Assembly: GCF_011075055.1 (NCBI RefSeq)
Contig: NC_058143.1
Span: 7,703,057 to 7,767,056 of the forward strand
Direction of reading: 5' to 3'
Length of the DNA: 64,000 bases
DNA from: Mangifera indica
Lineage: Eukaryota > Streptophyta > Magnoliopsida > Sapindales > Anacardiaceae
The notes beneath the pieces were generated by a model. The model had not been told where the DNA came from. It saw only the letters and a list, made by a program, of their open reading frames with translations, and did not search any database. Positions 49,701 through 60,831 of the stretch are shown one piece after another. How positions within the stretch are numbered: position 1 is the first letter of the stretch; every line of letters starts with the position of its first letter. Position numbers and translations under genes: made by a program.

Positions 49701-52700
49701 GTCAATTTGAAGGTTGATCCCTTCAAAGTGATCAAATTGAAGGTTGATTCACTTGAAAAGATCAAATTGAAGGTTGATTCACTTGAAGAGATCAAATCCT
49801 TGACTTTTTACTTATGTTTTTTTCCCAACTTTCTTTGATAAAACCCTAAAATCATTTGATATCAAAGCAGCTCTCCTAGGGTTTCGCTTTTACTATCATT
49901 GCCACCACCGCAAAAAAAAAAAAAATTTGCATGCCCTCGACCAAAAAGCAAAAACAAAACCTAAATAACTCTATGAAATCACAAGTGGAAGCTTTTAAGG
50001 TGAAACTTCTAAGTATATTACAAGATACTCACAATGATTTCAAGAATAGTTTGCCTAAAGGTTTTAGCAAAAGTCAACAAGATGGAATTTCAAATTCCGC
50101 CAACAAACAATTGGAGCAATCTAAACTTGTGTTAAAACTCATTTATGACTCTTGTAGGAAGGATAACCAAAGGAAGAAAATGTTCCTGAAGACACATGGC
50201 AGCAAGGTAAAGAAGCAGATGACAAACTCTCAGTTGCATGAACAACCAAAAATAGAGAGAACACATGGCAAACAAGGAGAGAGCTTGGCTATTAAGGAAC
50301 ATAAAAGCAGGGAAGAGGAGGGAGAAAAGCTTTAGTCATTTTACAGAAAAAATTGGGAAAATCAAGGGAGAGTTGCAGGCCTCTCAAAAGCTTGCATGTT
50401 TGCTATTTCTTTTCTAGTTTATGTAACAAGAATTTTGTGAGATATTTTAGATTTCTAGAAACAGATCCCAGCTTGTATTGAAATCAAATATTGTTTAATT
50501 ACATAGCAAATCAATACAAGATTACATTTCTAGAATTAGTCTTTATTTCCTAAACTATTATGTTGCTTTGTATGTTAAGGCTATCTTGAGTTGCTACTGT
50601 GATAATTGTCGTTGTTGCTTGAGTTGTTGAGAAGGAAACTTGCAGGTGAAGGCCGTTGAGAGGCAGAAGAAGTTAAGAAAAGTCCTATTGCAAGTAGAGG
50701 TTACCCCCACATGAAAGTAGAGTATAGGTGAGAAGAAGACAAAACAAGAGAAAAGAGTAATCAAGGTGTCAAACTCAGTCCGAAATATAACCCAACCTAA
50801 TTCACCACTTCAAATTACACCATTTGCCCAAACTCAATTTGATCTCAAACTTATAATCCAAGCCCAAGTCTAACTTGTCATATGAACTCAAACCAATACC
50901 AACCACATCCATTCCCTTTACAACTAAAACCAGACCCAATCATTAGATCTGACCTCGAACTTAGTTGGGTTAACACAAAGACAACTTGGGAGTCCAACAA
51001 GTCATTGAAGGACTAGAATTCATCATTGCTCAACCTTGAAGACAAGGTCATTTTGAAGAAGCGGGGAATATTAGATTTCCTTAATTTTAGAGATTTGAAT
51101 CCTAGTATTAGGATTTTCTAATTTTAAGGATTTGAATCATAAATATATTAGGAATATAATATTATCCTAATTAAAACAGGAATACTTTATTTCCTTTATT
51201 AAGTTTTCCTAGTAGATTAAAGATTAGAAATTCTATATATATATGATGCTCTATAGCTATTTTGGAGAAAACAATAAAATATAATTCAAAGCCTTTAGCC
51301 AATTTAAAGGTTGATCCCTTGAAATGATCAAATTGGAGGTCGATCCTCTCAAAGTGATCAAATCTCTATCTTTCTTCTTAATTCTTTTTTCAATTTTCTT
51401 TGATAAAGCCTTTGGGTTTTATAAGATGATAGACACTTTATTAACGAAAAGTTGGAAAGTGGACTGATTTGCATACCTTATGTGTCTACTAGACGTCAAA
51501 TAGTAGATATACTTACCAACAGATTGAGTAGCATAGTATTTCAAGCAATTGTACCTAAGCTAGGAATGGTAAATATATCTTATCATTAGCTTGAGGGGTA
51601 ATGTGGAAAAATAATAAACCATGTAGTAGACTATAAAGGTAAGTTTAGGTTGGGCTAGATCTATCTAGGTTTGGCTACCACTAAATTAGGTAGACAGTGG
51701 TTGGTTTTCTTATTTTTTTTTTCTTCCTATGCATAAAACACTTTGTAAAAATTGAATAGATAATGAAAATTGGGGGAAAAGAATCCTCCTTTCCTAGTAC
51801 CAACAATGCCATATCAGACCATATATACAATTTTGAAGGCACAGCTTGTGGTAGAGCATTGCTCCCTTTTTAATATCCAAGGCTAATTAATTAAAATGAT
51901 ATTTTAAACCAAGAAAATAGAGACATAATTAATCATGTTAAAAAATCCTAAATTTTCTTGTGTTTACATTTATTTTAAAGCAGAAAGCTTCAGTCACAAC
52001 TTTTCCAACCAATTTCAGCTTAAAGTGATCCTCATGGTCTGTATAATCAAATATTATTCCTCCAAAATAAAGTTCTAATATTTTCAAGAACTCAAATCAG
52101 CCAATAGATTTCAATGCAGTGTTTAATGAACATTACATATTTGAAAACTATTTCACATAAAAGTCATCTAAAGACTTCTCAAGTCTAGTAAATAGTTTCT
52201 AACACTAAGCTTCATGACTCTAGATAACCTGGTTTGTGAATGAGTGGATATGTTAAATCATTTCACATTCAAAGATCCCGAATGAACAAAAACTATTGTG
52301 GCTCATATGAGCCCTTCTTTCCTAATCTCGAAACTATTTTTTCTGGGTAATCCAAAGAAATACCTAAATACTACAAATTCATGACTTCCTCTGGATCATA
52401 AAAATAGTTCTTTAACCTAGTTTAAGCTGGCCTTATAATTGGTTTTATAATCCAATTAACTTAAAAAATATACTAAATAATCCCAAGTCCTAATCAATTC
52501 AATGCTTTCCAATATCCATCACAATTTTTCTTTGTTTATCCTTAGTATTTCATAGAATCTAGAAGAAGGGAAAATCAAAGCCTACATTAAATCAATAATG
52601 GTGTACATAATTTCTAAAATGGCATGCAACATTCTTTGTTAGACAAAGACATATGTGGTGCAAATGTACAATCAAATTCAGCAGTTCTAAGAAAGAACCT

Positions 52701-54473
52701 GGAAAACTGGTACCCCAGAGAAGCCATCCCCTAATAATCCAGCTTTTTCCCTCTCCTAAAAAAGGACAAAACAACAAAATAAGTATGGATTTACTATCTC
52801 AAGAAAACTTATAATGATGAGATTATTATGTAATATAGTCCTTCAATCCAGTGCACTTTTTCATTAATGCATACAGTTGAATGAAGGAACCCAAGGACCA
52901 CAAAACAAATATCCAGAAAGAAGTCAGACTTGTGGATAAAATAAAATGATCAGCAGCTGGGTTTACTTTTATTGTTTATAAAGGAATCAAGATTGAACCC
53001 ACAAATAGATCATTGTAAAAAATTTCACAAAATAGATATATTGAGCAATATTTGTCACTGCAACAAATGATTTCCCTTTGATGCCACGAATAAAAAACAA
53101 TAAATTAATCAATTAATCGATTTTATTTCCTTATTAACACTACTACAGAAAAGATATGGGGATAAACTACTTCTTAGCAAGTAGCATTTATGTTTAGACA
53201 AACACTATAAAATCTAGTATTAGTTTCTTTTGTTCTCTTATTGGATTTTTATCCCAGAAATATTTAAGAGATTGAACAGAATGCTAAACAATACCTTAAG
53301 CAGGAACTACCATTGAAGCAGAGAAATGTCTTGGTAAAGATCTACTCCAATTGTTAGCATAAGATTTTAACTTATTATCTGATTTTATATTCCCATTTGA
53401 GCACTGAAATTGAAGAGTTTAAGACATTTGTAGTTGCTCACACACTCAATACAAAACTCTTCTACTTTAACTGCTTCAAACAGATAACCGTGGTTGTAAA
53501 AACATTCCCATGGAGAGCTTATTAACCATTTTCTGATTATAAAACCGATAAAAACAAACCATCTCACCTTAAGTGCATTCTTGATTTGAGTAGCCTCTGG
53601 TATTAACCTAAACGCCACCCCATCAACCTTAAGTTGGCAAACCTGCCAAAAAAGAAATGTTGAAAAAATGCTTTGTAATCCTAATCAAAGAAAGTTAGAT
53701 TCAGTAATCAGGAAACTAGCCGAACTAATGCAATTACACTTAAGAACCTATTAACACTTGGCGATAGATAATAGAAGCAAACAGAAAAGATGGTCATAAA
53801 TAAATAATAGAGATGAGGTAAATTTTTCAATGAAAAGAAAATAGTATTCAATTATCATCGATAAGATTCTCAGTAAAACAATCTTCAACTGCGAAACTTT
53901 TCTTTAAAAAAAAAAAACATTACATAAACAATATTACCAATAAAAAGAAGAAATGGTGACAAAATAAACCTTGTTCAAAGCAACCGGAACCACTTTAGAG
54001 CCTTCTTTTCTCATTAGAGGGTCCATGCTCCTCATCTGTTCAAGAAGAGCCTCAGCGTCCTCTTTCTTGAAACAAATTAGCCCAAGAGACTTCCTATTCG
54101 AAGCTCCCGAAACCAACACGAATTCCTCATTACTATTACTCAGTGCATAAACGGGAATACCCGCCAATCTCTCTTCAATGGCTTCAGTGGACATGCTGCC
54201 GCCGCCTGATAGGGCCTGCGTCATACTAGCCCAAACTGGGTTTTTATAAAAGGGCAGAGAAAATGAGTTCAGGCGCAAAAAAGGAGCTTCAAGGACGCGT
54301 TTTGCAGGGTCCGGAACGGAGGGAGTATTGGGTTTGAACAGGGGATGGTGAGAGAAGTGCCGGAGGAAGGCGGAGAACTGGTTTTGAAAGGTGTTGAAGG
54401 CTTGATGAAGGCTCAGTTGTGGAGGCTGTTTGGTTGTCGAGAAAGTCATTGCAGCGTTCGAGTTCGAGTTCAT
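43703..54473 (-). CDS. TIC22-like: Gene C: Tic22-like chloroplast protein import component, 297 aa, seven exons
   Basis: Exons on the minus strand: 54473-53970, 53642-53568, 52755-52699, 44219-44160, 44065-43985, 43906-43871, 43783-43703. Every junction is GT-AG in phase 0, and the frame is open to the stop at 43703. Exon 1 carries the start, a Ser/Phe-rich N-terminus and the Tic22 fold start (GIPVYALSNSNEEFVLVSG, then SLGLICFKKEDAEALLEQM). Exon 2 gives KVDGVAFRLIPEATQIKNAL, exon 3 GDGFSGVPVFQ, exon 4 SRSLVLRSQNKSYRPVFFRK and exon 5 LNPAFRKGDIQ. Exon 6 gives VAVFEEIIKGMK and exon 7 WNDIIFVPPGFDV. Tic22 proteins act in the plastid intermembrane space, where they help preproteins pass from the TOC to the TIC complex. 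The family is certain; which paralogue is inference, though it resembles the Tic22-like branch more than classical Tic22. Intron 3 (44220-52698) is full of mobile elements. Confidence 0.93.
44220..45259. other. Intron 3 of the Tic22-like gene, 3' segment
   Basis: Non-coding, AT-rich. The ORFs at 44863-45066 have no recognisable motif. The intron continues to 52698 and holds the mobile elements listed separately. Confidence 0.6.
45702..46450. mobile_element. Non-autonomous hAT-like element (MITE), 749 bp
   Basis: Terminal inverted repeats CATAGTTGTCAAAGGCA (left) and TGCCTTTGATAACTATG (right) match at 16 of 17 positions. They are flanked by an 8-bp target duplication CTGTCTTG / TTGTCTTG (45694-45701, 46451-46458; 7 of 8). 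The subterminal CCTAGGCAA word is also inverted. Eight-base duplications are typical of hAT elements. It interrupts the pol-like tail of the surrounding LTR element. Confidence 0.78.
45990..46145. repeat. About 31-bp minisatellite inside the hAT-like element
   Basis: Five diverged units of the type AAACTCGTTGTCGACCTCTTGACGATGTT follow one another at intervals of about 31 bases. Confidence 0.6.
47696..48486. other. Intron 3 spacer
   Basis: Non-coding AT-rich intron DNA. A CTCTAATTTTTGTTTGTTTTTGC word near 48243 repeats one near 47284, so an unassigned repeat may extend here. Confidence 0.4.
48487..49037 (+). pseudogene. hAT transposase N-terminal remnant (BED zinc finger)
   Basis: A start MDPDSNEFNSFEYFEDDD at 48487 is followed by a broken frame. 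It shows a BED-type finger (about 48685-48785: CKH, then DCCFICANSSNTNHLYHHIT and YCKK) and then the conserved segment IREMMNFIYDHSKIRDYMIR with VVAYD-LFSYTKNE (about 48865-48980). This matches the start of plant hAT transposases. It is cut off at about 49037 by the small LTR element. Confidence 0.65.
49038..51420 (+). mobile_element. Small non-autonomous LTR elements, two units abutting head to tail
   Basis: Three copies of one short LTR are seen: A (49096-about 49464), B (about 49465-49854) and C (51069-about 51420). Before A and before C lies the same internal tail (TTCATTGCT, CCTTGA(A/G)GACAA, purine tract). After B is a PBS-like TTGATATCAAAGCAG (49856-49870), close to the initiator tRNA-Met PBS, so B-interior-C is one element of about 1.9 kb. 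A with its short tail belongs to a second copy whose left part is lost. No RT or integrase is present. Confidence 0.7.
49931..50335 (+). CDS. Small ORF in the non-autonomous element, 134 aa, unknown
   Basis: The only notable frame inside the element. It is lysine/glutamine/serine-rich and hydrophilic (starts MPSTKKQKQNLNNSMKSQ), with helical propensity and no cysteine-histidine box. It might be a reduced gag-like protein by position after the PBS, but nothing in the sequence proves this. Confidence 0.3.
   Translation: MPSTKKQKQNLNNSMKSQVEAFKVKLLSILQDTHNDFKNSLPKGFSKSQQDGISNSANKQLEQSKLVLKLIYDSCRKDNQRKKMFLKTHGSKVKKQMTNSQLHEQPKIERTHGKQGESLAIKEHKSREEEGEKL
51428..51805 (+). pseudogene. Ty1/copia 3' end with a 204-bp LTR
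   Basis: 51428-51594 encodes the end of a copia RNase H (DRHFINEKLESGLICIPYVS, then VDILTNRLSSIVFQAIVPKLG). It is followed by a short tail and an LTR TGTGGAAAAATAATAAACC ... AGTACCAACA (51602-51805). The upstream part is cut by LTR C of the small element, which therefore inserted into this copia. Confidence 0.75.
51806..52698. other. Intron 3 of the Tic22-like gene, 5' segment
   Basis: No mobile-element coding sequence recognised. It leads to the donor site GTTCTTTC after exon 3, a weak donor beyond the GT. Confidence 0.55.
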
Positions 54474-54639
54474 TTTTTTCCCTTAGAAGAACTAGAACAG
54501 TCAGCGATTGTGTTTGTGGATGCTTCGGCAAAGCCCGGAACAAGGTTTAGGCGGCTTTTCTAGAAATAAATAAATTAATTGCAAAATCCCGATAACAATT
54601 TACCTGGCAAATTTATAATTTTTTTCAACTTTCTTAATA
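54474..54639. other. Upstream region of the Tic22-like gene
   Basis: Short stretch between the start codon and a foldback element at 54640. The promoter must therefore be compact or include that element. No clear TATA box is seen. Confidence 0.4.
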
Positions 54640-55128
54640 GGCCAAAGGACTATTTCCCACCCCTGTTGTAGGTCATTCTTAAATATATACATGAGATATT
54701 TTAAAAATTAAAATATTTATTCACAAGTTAATTTCTGTTAAAGACAATAGTAACTACTAAATCTTAAGACCCTAAAAATTTATATTATTTTCTCTTATTG
54801 ATTTAGAAAATTAATAATTCTCCAAGATTAAGTTTTAAAAAATGACATTTTTCCCTTAGAGTTTCAAATTTCTCTAGACAACATCGATTAAAGAGAGAGG
54901 GCTTCAAATGGAGAGAAGGCATCAGGGGAAAAGCCATTGCTAGAAGGAAGAGAGAGCAACTACTGTTCGTTGGAGAAATTTGAAACCTTAGGGAGAAATG
55001 TCACTTTTCAAAACATAATTCTAAAGAGAAATTATTAGTTTTCCAAGTCAAAAAAGAAAATAATATAAATTTTTAGGGTTTTATGGCTTAGTGATAAAAT
55101 GATGATTTTACCCTTGTCTTTAATAGAT
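54640..55128. repeat. Foldback element, right end truncated
   Basis: The left end GGCCAAAGGACTATTTCCCACC matches the end of the element at 36879. Inverted arms are visible: TGACATTTTTCCCTTAGAG (54842) pairs with CTTAGGGAGAAATGTCAC (54990), and GACAATAGTAAC (54741) with a TTGTCTTTAATAGATA end at about 55125. The symmetric right terminus is missing because a copia LTR fragment starts at 55131. Confidence 0.75.
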
Positions 55129-55130
55129 AC

Positions 55131-55352
55131 TAAGACATCACCTCTTGAGGATTAGATAATGTTCATTTTCAAGTCACATGAAGATTTAGAAGAGCAACCA
55201 ACACAAGTATAAAATCTAAAATAACTTATGTGTGTTTTTTATGTTCATGATTATATGTCTAAAATGGGTATCTTGGTTAGGGTTTTCAGGCTTCTATGTT
55301 TTTAAAAATGTTAAATTTCGATGTATTGTCAATTATTGACACCCTGAAATCC
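55131..55352 (+). repeat. Fragment of a copia LTR (3' end)
   Basis: ACATCACCTCTTGAGGATTAG through GACACCCTGAAATCC aligns with the 3' end of the copia LTR at about 17450-17673. No other part of that element is recognised beside it. Confidence 0.7.
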
Positions 55353-55952
55353 TTATACACACATGGTTCATCTTTATTTTTTATGAATTTGAACTTATAA
55401 ATAGTTTCATCAAAATGAATATTCCAATTTCTTGAAGCCTACTAAAACTCATAAATGAAGCATGGTTGTGCTTGATGCAAACTAATTGCATGCCTGGGTG
55501 GTGAGAATTAATCATATCGCTGATAGCTCTCACACCTATAATTTGCACAAATCTCGAGTGCACATTAAATATTCAAATCGTATGATTTTAGCAATCGACT
55601 AAAATCACGGGCGCATATTCAGGTGGAATAAAATCTACAAATATTCCAATCCTATGATTTTAGCAATCAACTAAAATCATGGGTGCAATTTTGGATGGGA
55701 TAAAATACTATCCTACATTAATTTGAATATTGAATTATTTAACTAGGATAAGCATACTAACTATAGATTTTCAATGATTATGGAAATTGATACACATGTA
55801 TGATTAGATCTCATAGCACTTTAGCCTAAAGGATAGAATTTTCTAGGTATGGTGTTACAATTTTGTGGTGGTTAACTACAAAAAAGTGAGTTTGATTAGA
55901 ATCAGTTGAAAAACAAGTGAAAAACAAAAAAAAAACACAATTCTACTAGCCA
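55353..55952. other. Unassigned DNA with a 72-bp tandem pair
   Basis: Two units beginning AAATATTC (55567 and 55639) each hold the small inverted pair GATTTTAG...CTAAAATC. No gene is seen. Confidence 0.55.
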
Positions 55953-57784
55953 TGTAATATCTCTCTGTAGACACATATCTCTATCCAGAATATGTACTCG
56001 AAGAGACGTGTTAACTTAAAATTTCTTAAACAGGATACACAACAAAAACATGCATAATAATAATGTCTTATAATCTCAAAAGTGTATTTATTAACTCATA
56101 AAACAAAGTGAAAAAGTCTAAAAAACCAAATCATGATAATCATCGTGTGTAAAGAAATAAAAATAAAACCAAAATACATAAATATTGTCTAATAGGTAAA
56201 ATGATTAAAATGTTTTTACCCTCATGTGCTGTCTTGAGTTGACCCACTGGTTACCTCATCGTCACCTTGTTACTCCACAATCATACTTATAAAACCATAA
56301 AAGGAACATGTAAGTGAAACACAGTCAGTAAGTAGGTGACCTCTTAGTACCCAATAAACACATAAATCTCATGATGAATCATAATGTCATACGTGTCATT
56401 TATTTAATCTCTTTGTGGTATTTCAGACATTTTTCTAACTTTTGGAATGCCCATCTAAATTATTTTGGCACCCAACACCTAATCCCCTAATGCTGATGTC
56501 ATCTTAGATTATTAGTAAAAAACAATGTACATTGACATCCTAGATACCTAGTGAAAACATGGGTATCCTAGATGTTAATCATTAGGTGTATCCAATACAC
56601 TTGTCGATTGGGCTTTGAGATATGGATACCATATCATAAGAGGAGTAAAACTTTGGGCCTTTCCCAATATTGCATGAGTATCCTAGATACTAAGGTGCCT
56701 AGTGCCAATACTAATTGTCCAAAGATATCAAGGTCATACAAACTAGTCTTGATGCTTCCACATGACACTACATATAACTCAGTAACTCAAAATAAAATAA
56801 TACATCATTTTTAGCTTTTAACTTGAAGCTACTTTGGTTAGAGTTCATGTTGGTATCCACATAATAGATCACACTAAAATTACTTTTTGTGTCATCTTCT
56901 ATATAGTCTAACTCAATCATTCGATATTCATCTTACTTTGCCTTCGTTATGACCTTATTATTTGTTATCCTATAATTCATAGAGGTAAAACACTCATTTT
57001 TATAGTCATCTACAAGTATAGATTTGTACTAGCATCATTAACTTCCTATAGCTTTACTCATAATTTTTCCCAAATATATGCGGAGGTGTATTACTTAACC
57101 TACATGGACTTGTATTTAACACATATGGGCATGTAAATTGGGGTAAGATATATGACTGTGTGTCCCATAACACACAAGTGTATACTTTTTCTCAAATTAA
57201 CTTATGTGTGTGTTCCTTCTACAAAGGAACTATTTATTCCTAAAAGTACACGACCATGTATTCCTTATACAAAACATGTAGTGTTTTTTTCCATAACTAC
57301 AAACTATCATTTTTTGTGTTTTTCTAGTCTCTCAAACTGAATTTCTAGGCATCCAAATCAAAAACTCAAATTTGTGAATTCACCCTGAACATATTAAGTA
57401 TCAACCTTAACACCTCTATACCATGATTTACACCCAAATCAATACATAAACTTGTATGATACAACTTAATCCATTAGTAATCATCATAAACATGGAATAT
57501 AAGCTAAATCTTCATTTACATATATATATAAAAGCATCACTCATCATTTACTACATTACTCCAATCAAAAAGAATAATTTCAAATCTTTAACATATCACA
57601 AGTACCATTAAAACAACACAATATTCATACCCTAATTTCAACAACTTGATCAACATCTTTTGAGTTAGTTTTCATGCATAATGTCAATCATTATCAAAGT
57701 GAATCATCAATACATTAATCCTCACACACATCATTATCAAAATCATATCAAAATATCAATTAAAAAATCTATAAAATTGATTAA

Positions 57785-57850
<66 letters not shown>

Positions 57851-58623
57851 CACCATTCATCATTTATTACATGCTCCAATAAAACTGAATAATTGCGCTT
57901 CTTCAACGTATCACAAGTACCATTAAAACAACATAATACTCATACCATAATTTCAACAACTTGATCAACATTTTTTCAATTACTTTTCTTACATAATGTC
58001 AATCATAATAAAAGTAAATCATCAACACATTAATCCTTACACATACCATTATCAAAATCATCTTAAAATATCAATTAAACAATTTGTAAAATTGATTAAC
58101 TTCATTGAATTCAAAATCAAAGTGAGAAACCACCATCTTACCTCTCTTCCGATGATTAAACGAAGTCTTCATGCTGCAAGGCAATTCCTAATGCTTTTCT
58201 AGTTTCCAAGGCTCTAAAATCCCTTCAATTCTTTGTATTTTGCCTTATAAGTATTCTAAAAAGTGTTAACCAATGTGTTTTGTTAACTAAAAAACATGAT
58301 ACACAGTTGTGTACCCTTCATACATGAGTATGTATGTCGTTACCTATTAATGACAATTTATAAAATCATTGTGAAACTACTTCTTATCCAAAATTCAAAT
58401 GTATTGACCATATATGGGTGTGTATGTCATCTATACTTAGCCAATTTTCACTCATCACATAGGAAAAGAACATTTTGTCCTTGCCATCACATACACGGGT
58501 GTGTGGCCTTCTTATATGATTGTGCAACCATAAAATCACATTCACAATATTAATCAAGTAGAGTTAATCTCAAATAAAAGCCAAAAGATGAAAATAACTT
58601 TGGATATACTTGCAGGTATTACA
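55953..58623 (-). repeat. 3' LTR of a minus-strand Tekay-type element, 2.67 kb
   Basis: Left terminus TGTAATATCTC and right terminus GCAGGTATTACA form the TGTAATA/TATTACA pair. On the minus strand it directly follows the pol tail and a purine tract (AAGGGGAGAAA). It shares dyads such as ACACAGTTGTGTACCC (58300) with the other copies. A (TA)n run and a 316-bp duplication lie inside. The ORFs at 56572-58553 are not coding. Confidence 0.8.
57515..58104. repeat. About 316-bp tandem duplication inside the LTR, with (TA)n between
   Basis: Unit 1 runs from AAAAGCATCACTCATCATTTA (57531) to AAATTGATTAACTT. Unit 2 runs from AAAAGCACCATTCATCATTTA (57847) to the same ending at 58103. Each follows a TA run, and the second run (57787-57846) is about 30 TA units. 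Confidence 0.9.
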
Positions 58624-59618
58624 TTTCTCCCCTTAAAAGAATTTCTTCCTCAAAATTCACTCGAATAACTATAGAAACCTCCACCTCATATCTTGTTTCA
58701 CCTCTTAAGTCACCTCTTTGACTTGATGGTTCCTCTATAGAACCTTACCAAGTGGAATTTGCTTGTTTTTTGACATGCTTAACTAGTCTATCTAATATAT
58801 GAATTGGGTGCTCTTTATAGACTAGATTATCTTTAAGCTTCTTATTATTAACTTTTAACATATGAGTTGGGTCATTGATGCACTTGTGCAACAATGACAC
58901 ATGAAACATATTATGAACAAACTTACCTACATGCATAATAAGGGGCAACTTTGACAAAACCTTATCACCCATATTAAACTCCAAGTTTCATTTTCTCTTA
59001 TCTACATGACTTTTTTAGTGATTCTAGGTCTATTTCATCCTCTCCCTAATTAATCTCACATCTTTAATCATCTTGGGAACATTATGAAGTCTCACAATCT
59101 TCTTAACATAAACTTTACTAAACTGATTAGTTTTAGTGTTGTCTTTAACCGAAATAAAATGTGTCGACTTGGTTAATTTATCCACAATTACCCATTAGGC
59201 ATTAAATCCACTTTTGACCATTAGTAATCCAACCACAAAATTCATCGAAATGTGCTCCTATTTTCACTCAAGATTATTCGAAGGCTATAACAAGCCTAAT
59301 GGTCTTTGATGCTCTACTTTAACTTACTAGCATACTAAACACCTAACAACAAAATTTGCCACATTTTTTTCTCATACCAAACCACCAAAATAACTTCCTT
59401 AAGTCTTGATATTTTTTTACACTCTTGGGATGGGCAATGTAAAAAGAACTGTGAACCTCTATAAGAAGTTTACTCCTCAAGTCATCAATACCAAGAACAT
59501 AAATCTAGCCTCAAAACTTCAACACATAGTAATACTGAATTCTGACTCAGTACCTTTAGTGACCCTATGTCATTCATTTACCAACTAAGCCAAATGGATC
59601 TCATTTAACAAGGTCAAC
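58624..59618 (-). pseudogene. Tekay-type pol C-terminal remnant
   Basis: From high to low coordinates on the minus strand, the following are visible. An integrase zinc-binding region lies at about 59330-59480 (KLLIEVHSSFYIAHP, then VANFVVRCLVC). Part of the core is at about 59140-59330 (WVIVDKLTKSTHFI). A gap follows, and then the C-terminal region at 58984-58745 (FNMGDKVLSKLPLIMHVGKF, then FHVSLLHKCINDPTHML). A degenerate chromodomain-like tail ends in NFEEEIL before the purine tract. A large part of the integrase core is deleted. It is interrupted at 59619 by the plus-strand element. Confidence 0.82.
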
Positions 59619-60611
59619 TGATGTATTTTTGACCACTTCTCCAACTCTAGCTTCCAAGTCTCTATCAAATCTCAATTTGGCTCAAGCCACCATTGAGAAT
59701 GAAGAATAAACTCCATGTAAGTCCAAAGAACCTTTGCCATCTCCAATTTGGCCCAACTTTACTTTTGGGTGCACTCTCATTACTTGCATCCAAAGCCTTA
59801 ATGAGATGGAAGTTTAAAAGAGTCCAAGAAGCCAACTACAAGCCTACTTTGAAGGCCAAGTAGATGAGGCAACCATCCATCACTTAAATTGGAGCCCAAG
59901 ATGCCATGAAACCCATTTAGTTGAATTGCAACTAAAAAGGAAACAAATAACTTTAGTTGGTGGACATAGTTCCACCTTTTAAGGAAAAGTTGTTCCCTCT
60001 TGTTTGTTTCTTCATTAATATGGTATGACCTTAGTTTAAATGAATGGCTAAGCTTAAATTAAGGGCAACGCTTACATGTCTAATTAATGCCCATTTTTTG
60101 CCGCCATTTCCCTTGTATATAAGATTGGTTTTTTTACTTGTAAAGGTTAGACTTCTTTGATAGTGAAATTCTCAAGTAAAGCTTTGTAGCTTTTCTTTAT
60201 TTGCTTGTTCCTTTATCGAATTCATCTTGGAGAAAGAATTGGTAGTGGAAGATCCCAAGGTTGGTGGAAATTTCCTTTATGCCTTGGTTAACTTTCTTAT
60301 TACCCTTGAAATCCAAAGTGTGAATGTGTGTTGTATGCCTCGATACTGTTCATAGTGTATGATTTTGCCATTTTCAGATTTTGCTAGCAAACTTTGAAAC
60401 AAGTTTTGAATGTCTTATTGATTGAGTTGTGATTGCTATAATATACCATTAGAAAGCTCTTTGAATGCCCTTTCCAATGATCTATAATTTGTATGTTTTG
60501 GAGGTCATTTGATTAGTTAAATTGAAAGACAAAGTGCTGTTGTGCCATATGAACAATAATTTCCAGATTTGAGTTTGTGTGTTGTTGCATTACCTTGATG
60601 GATATACACCA
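59619..60611 (+). repeat. 5' LTR of a plus-strand Ty3/gypsy chromovirus
   Basis: It starts TGATGTATTTTTGACC exactly where the minus-strand pol breaks off, and ends ATATACACCA, three bases before the PBS. CTTGTATATAAGATTGG at about 60112 is a plausible TATA box for element transcription. Confidence 0.7.
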
Positions 60612-60613
60612 TT

Positions 60614-60625
60614 TGGTATCAAAGC
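60614..60625 (+). other. Primer binding site (initiator tRNA-Met type)
   Basis: TGGTATCAAAGC differs at one position from the TGGTATCAGAGC complementary to the plant initiator tRNA-Met 3' end, and it follows the LTR end directly. Confidence 0.85.
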
Positions 60626-60831
60626 TTAGGTTGTTTGTGTGATTTGTTGACTGATTTTTACCTCCCAGAGTTACTGTTCACCGTCAAAATTTACTGTTCA
60701 TGGAACCTTAATTTACCTAAAACACAAACCTTCGTTAACCTAAACACTTACCAATACTCTCTCCCCCCCCCCCCCCTCAAACCCTTAAACAGTTATAACC
60801 ATTAGCCTTTACCTACTAGCCATTACCAAAA

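Noticed and set aside
52592..52777. 61-aa ORF as an independent gene
   Set aside because: Exon 3 of the Tic22-like gene (52699-52755) lies here in another frame; the ORF itself has no support.
57681..57926. ORF with a long alternating Ile/Tyr run
   Set aside because: It is simply the (TA)n microsatellite read in frame.
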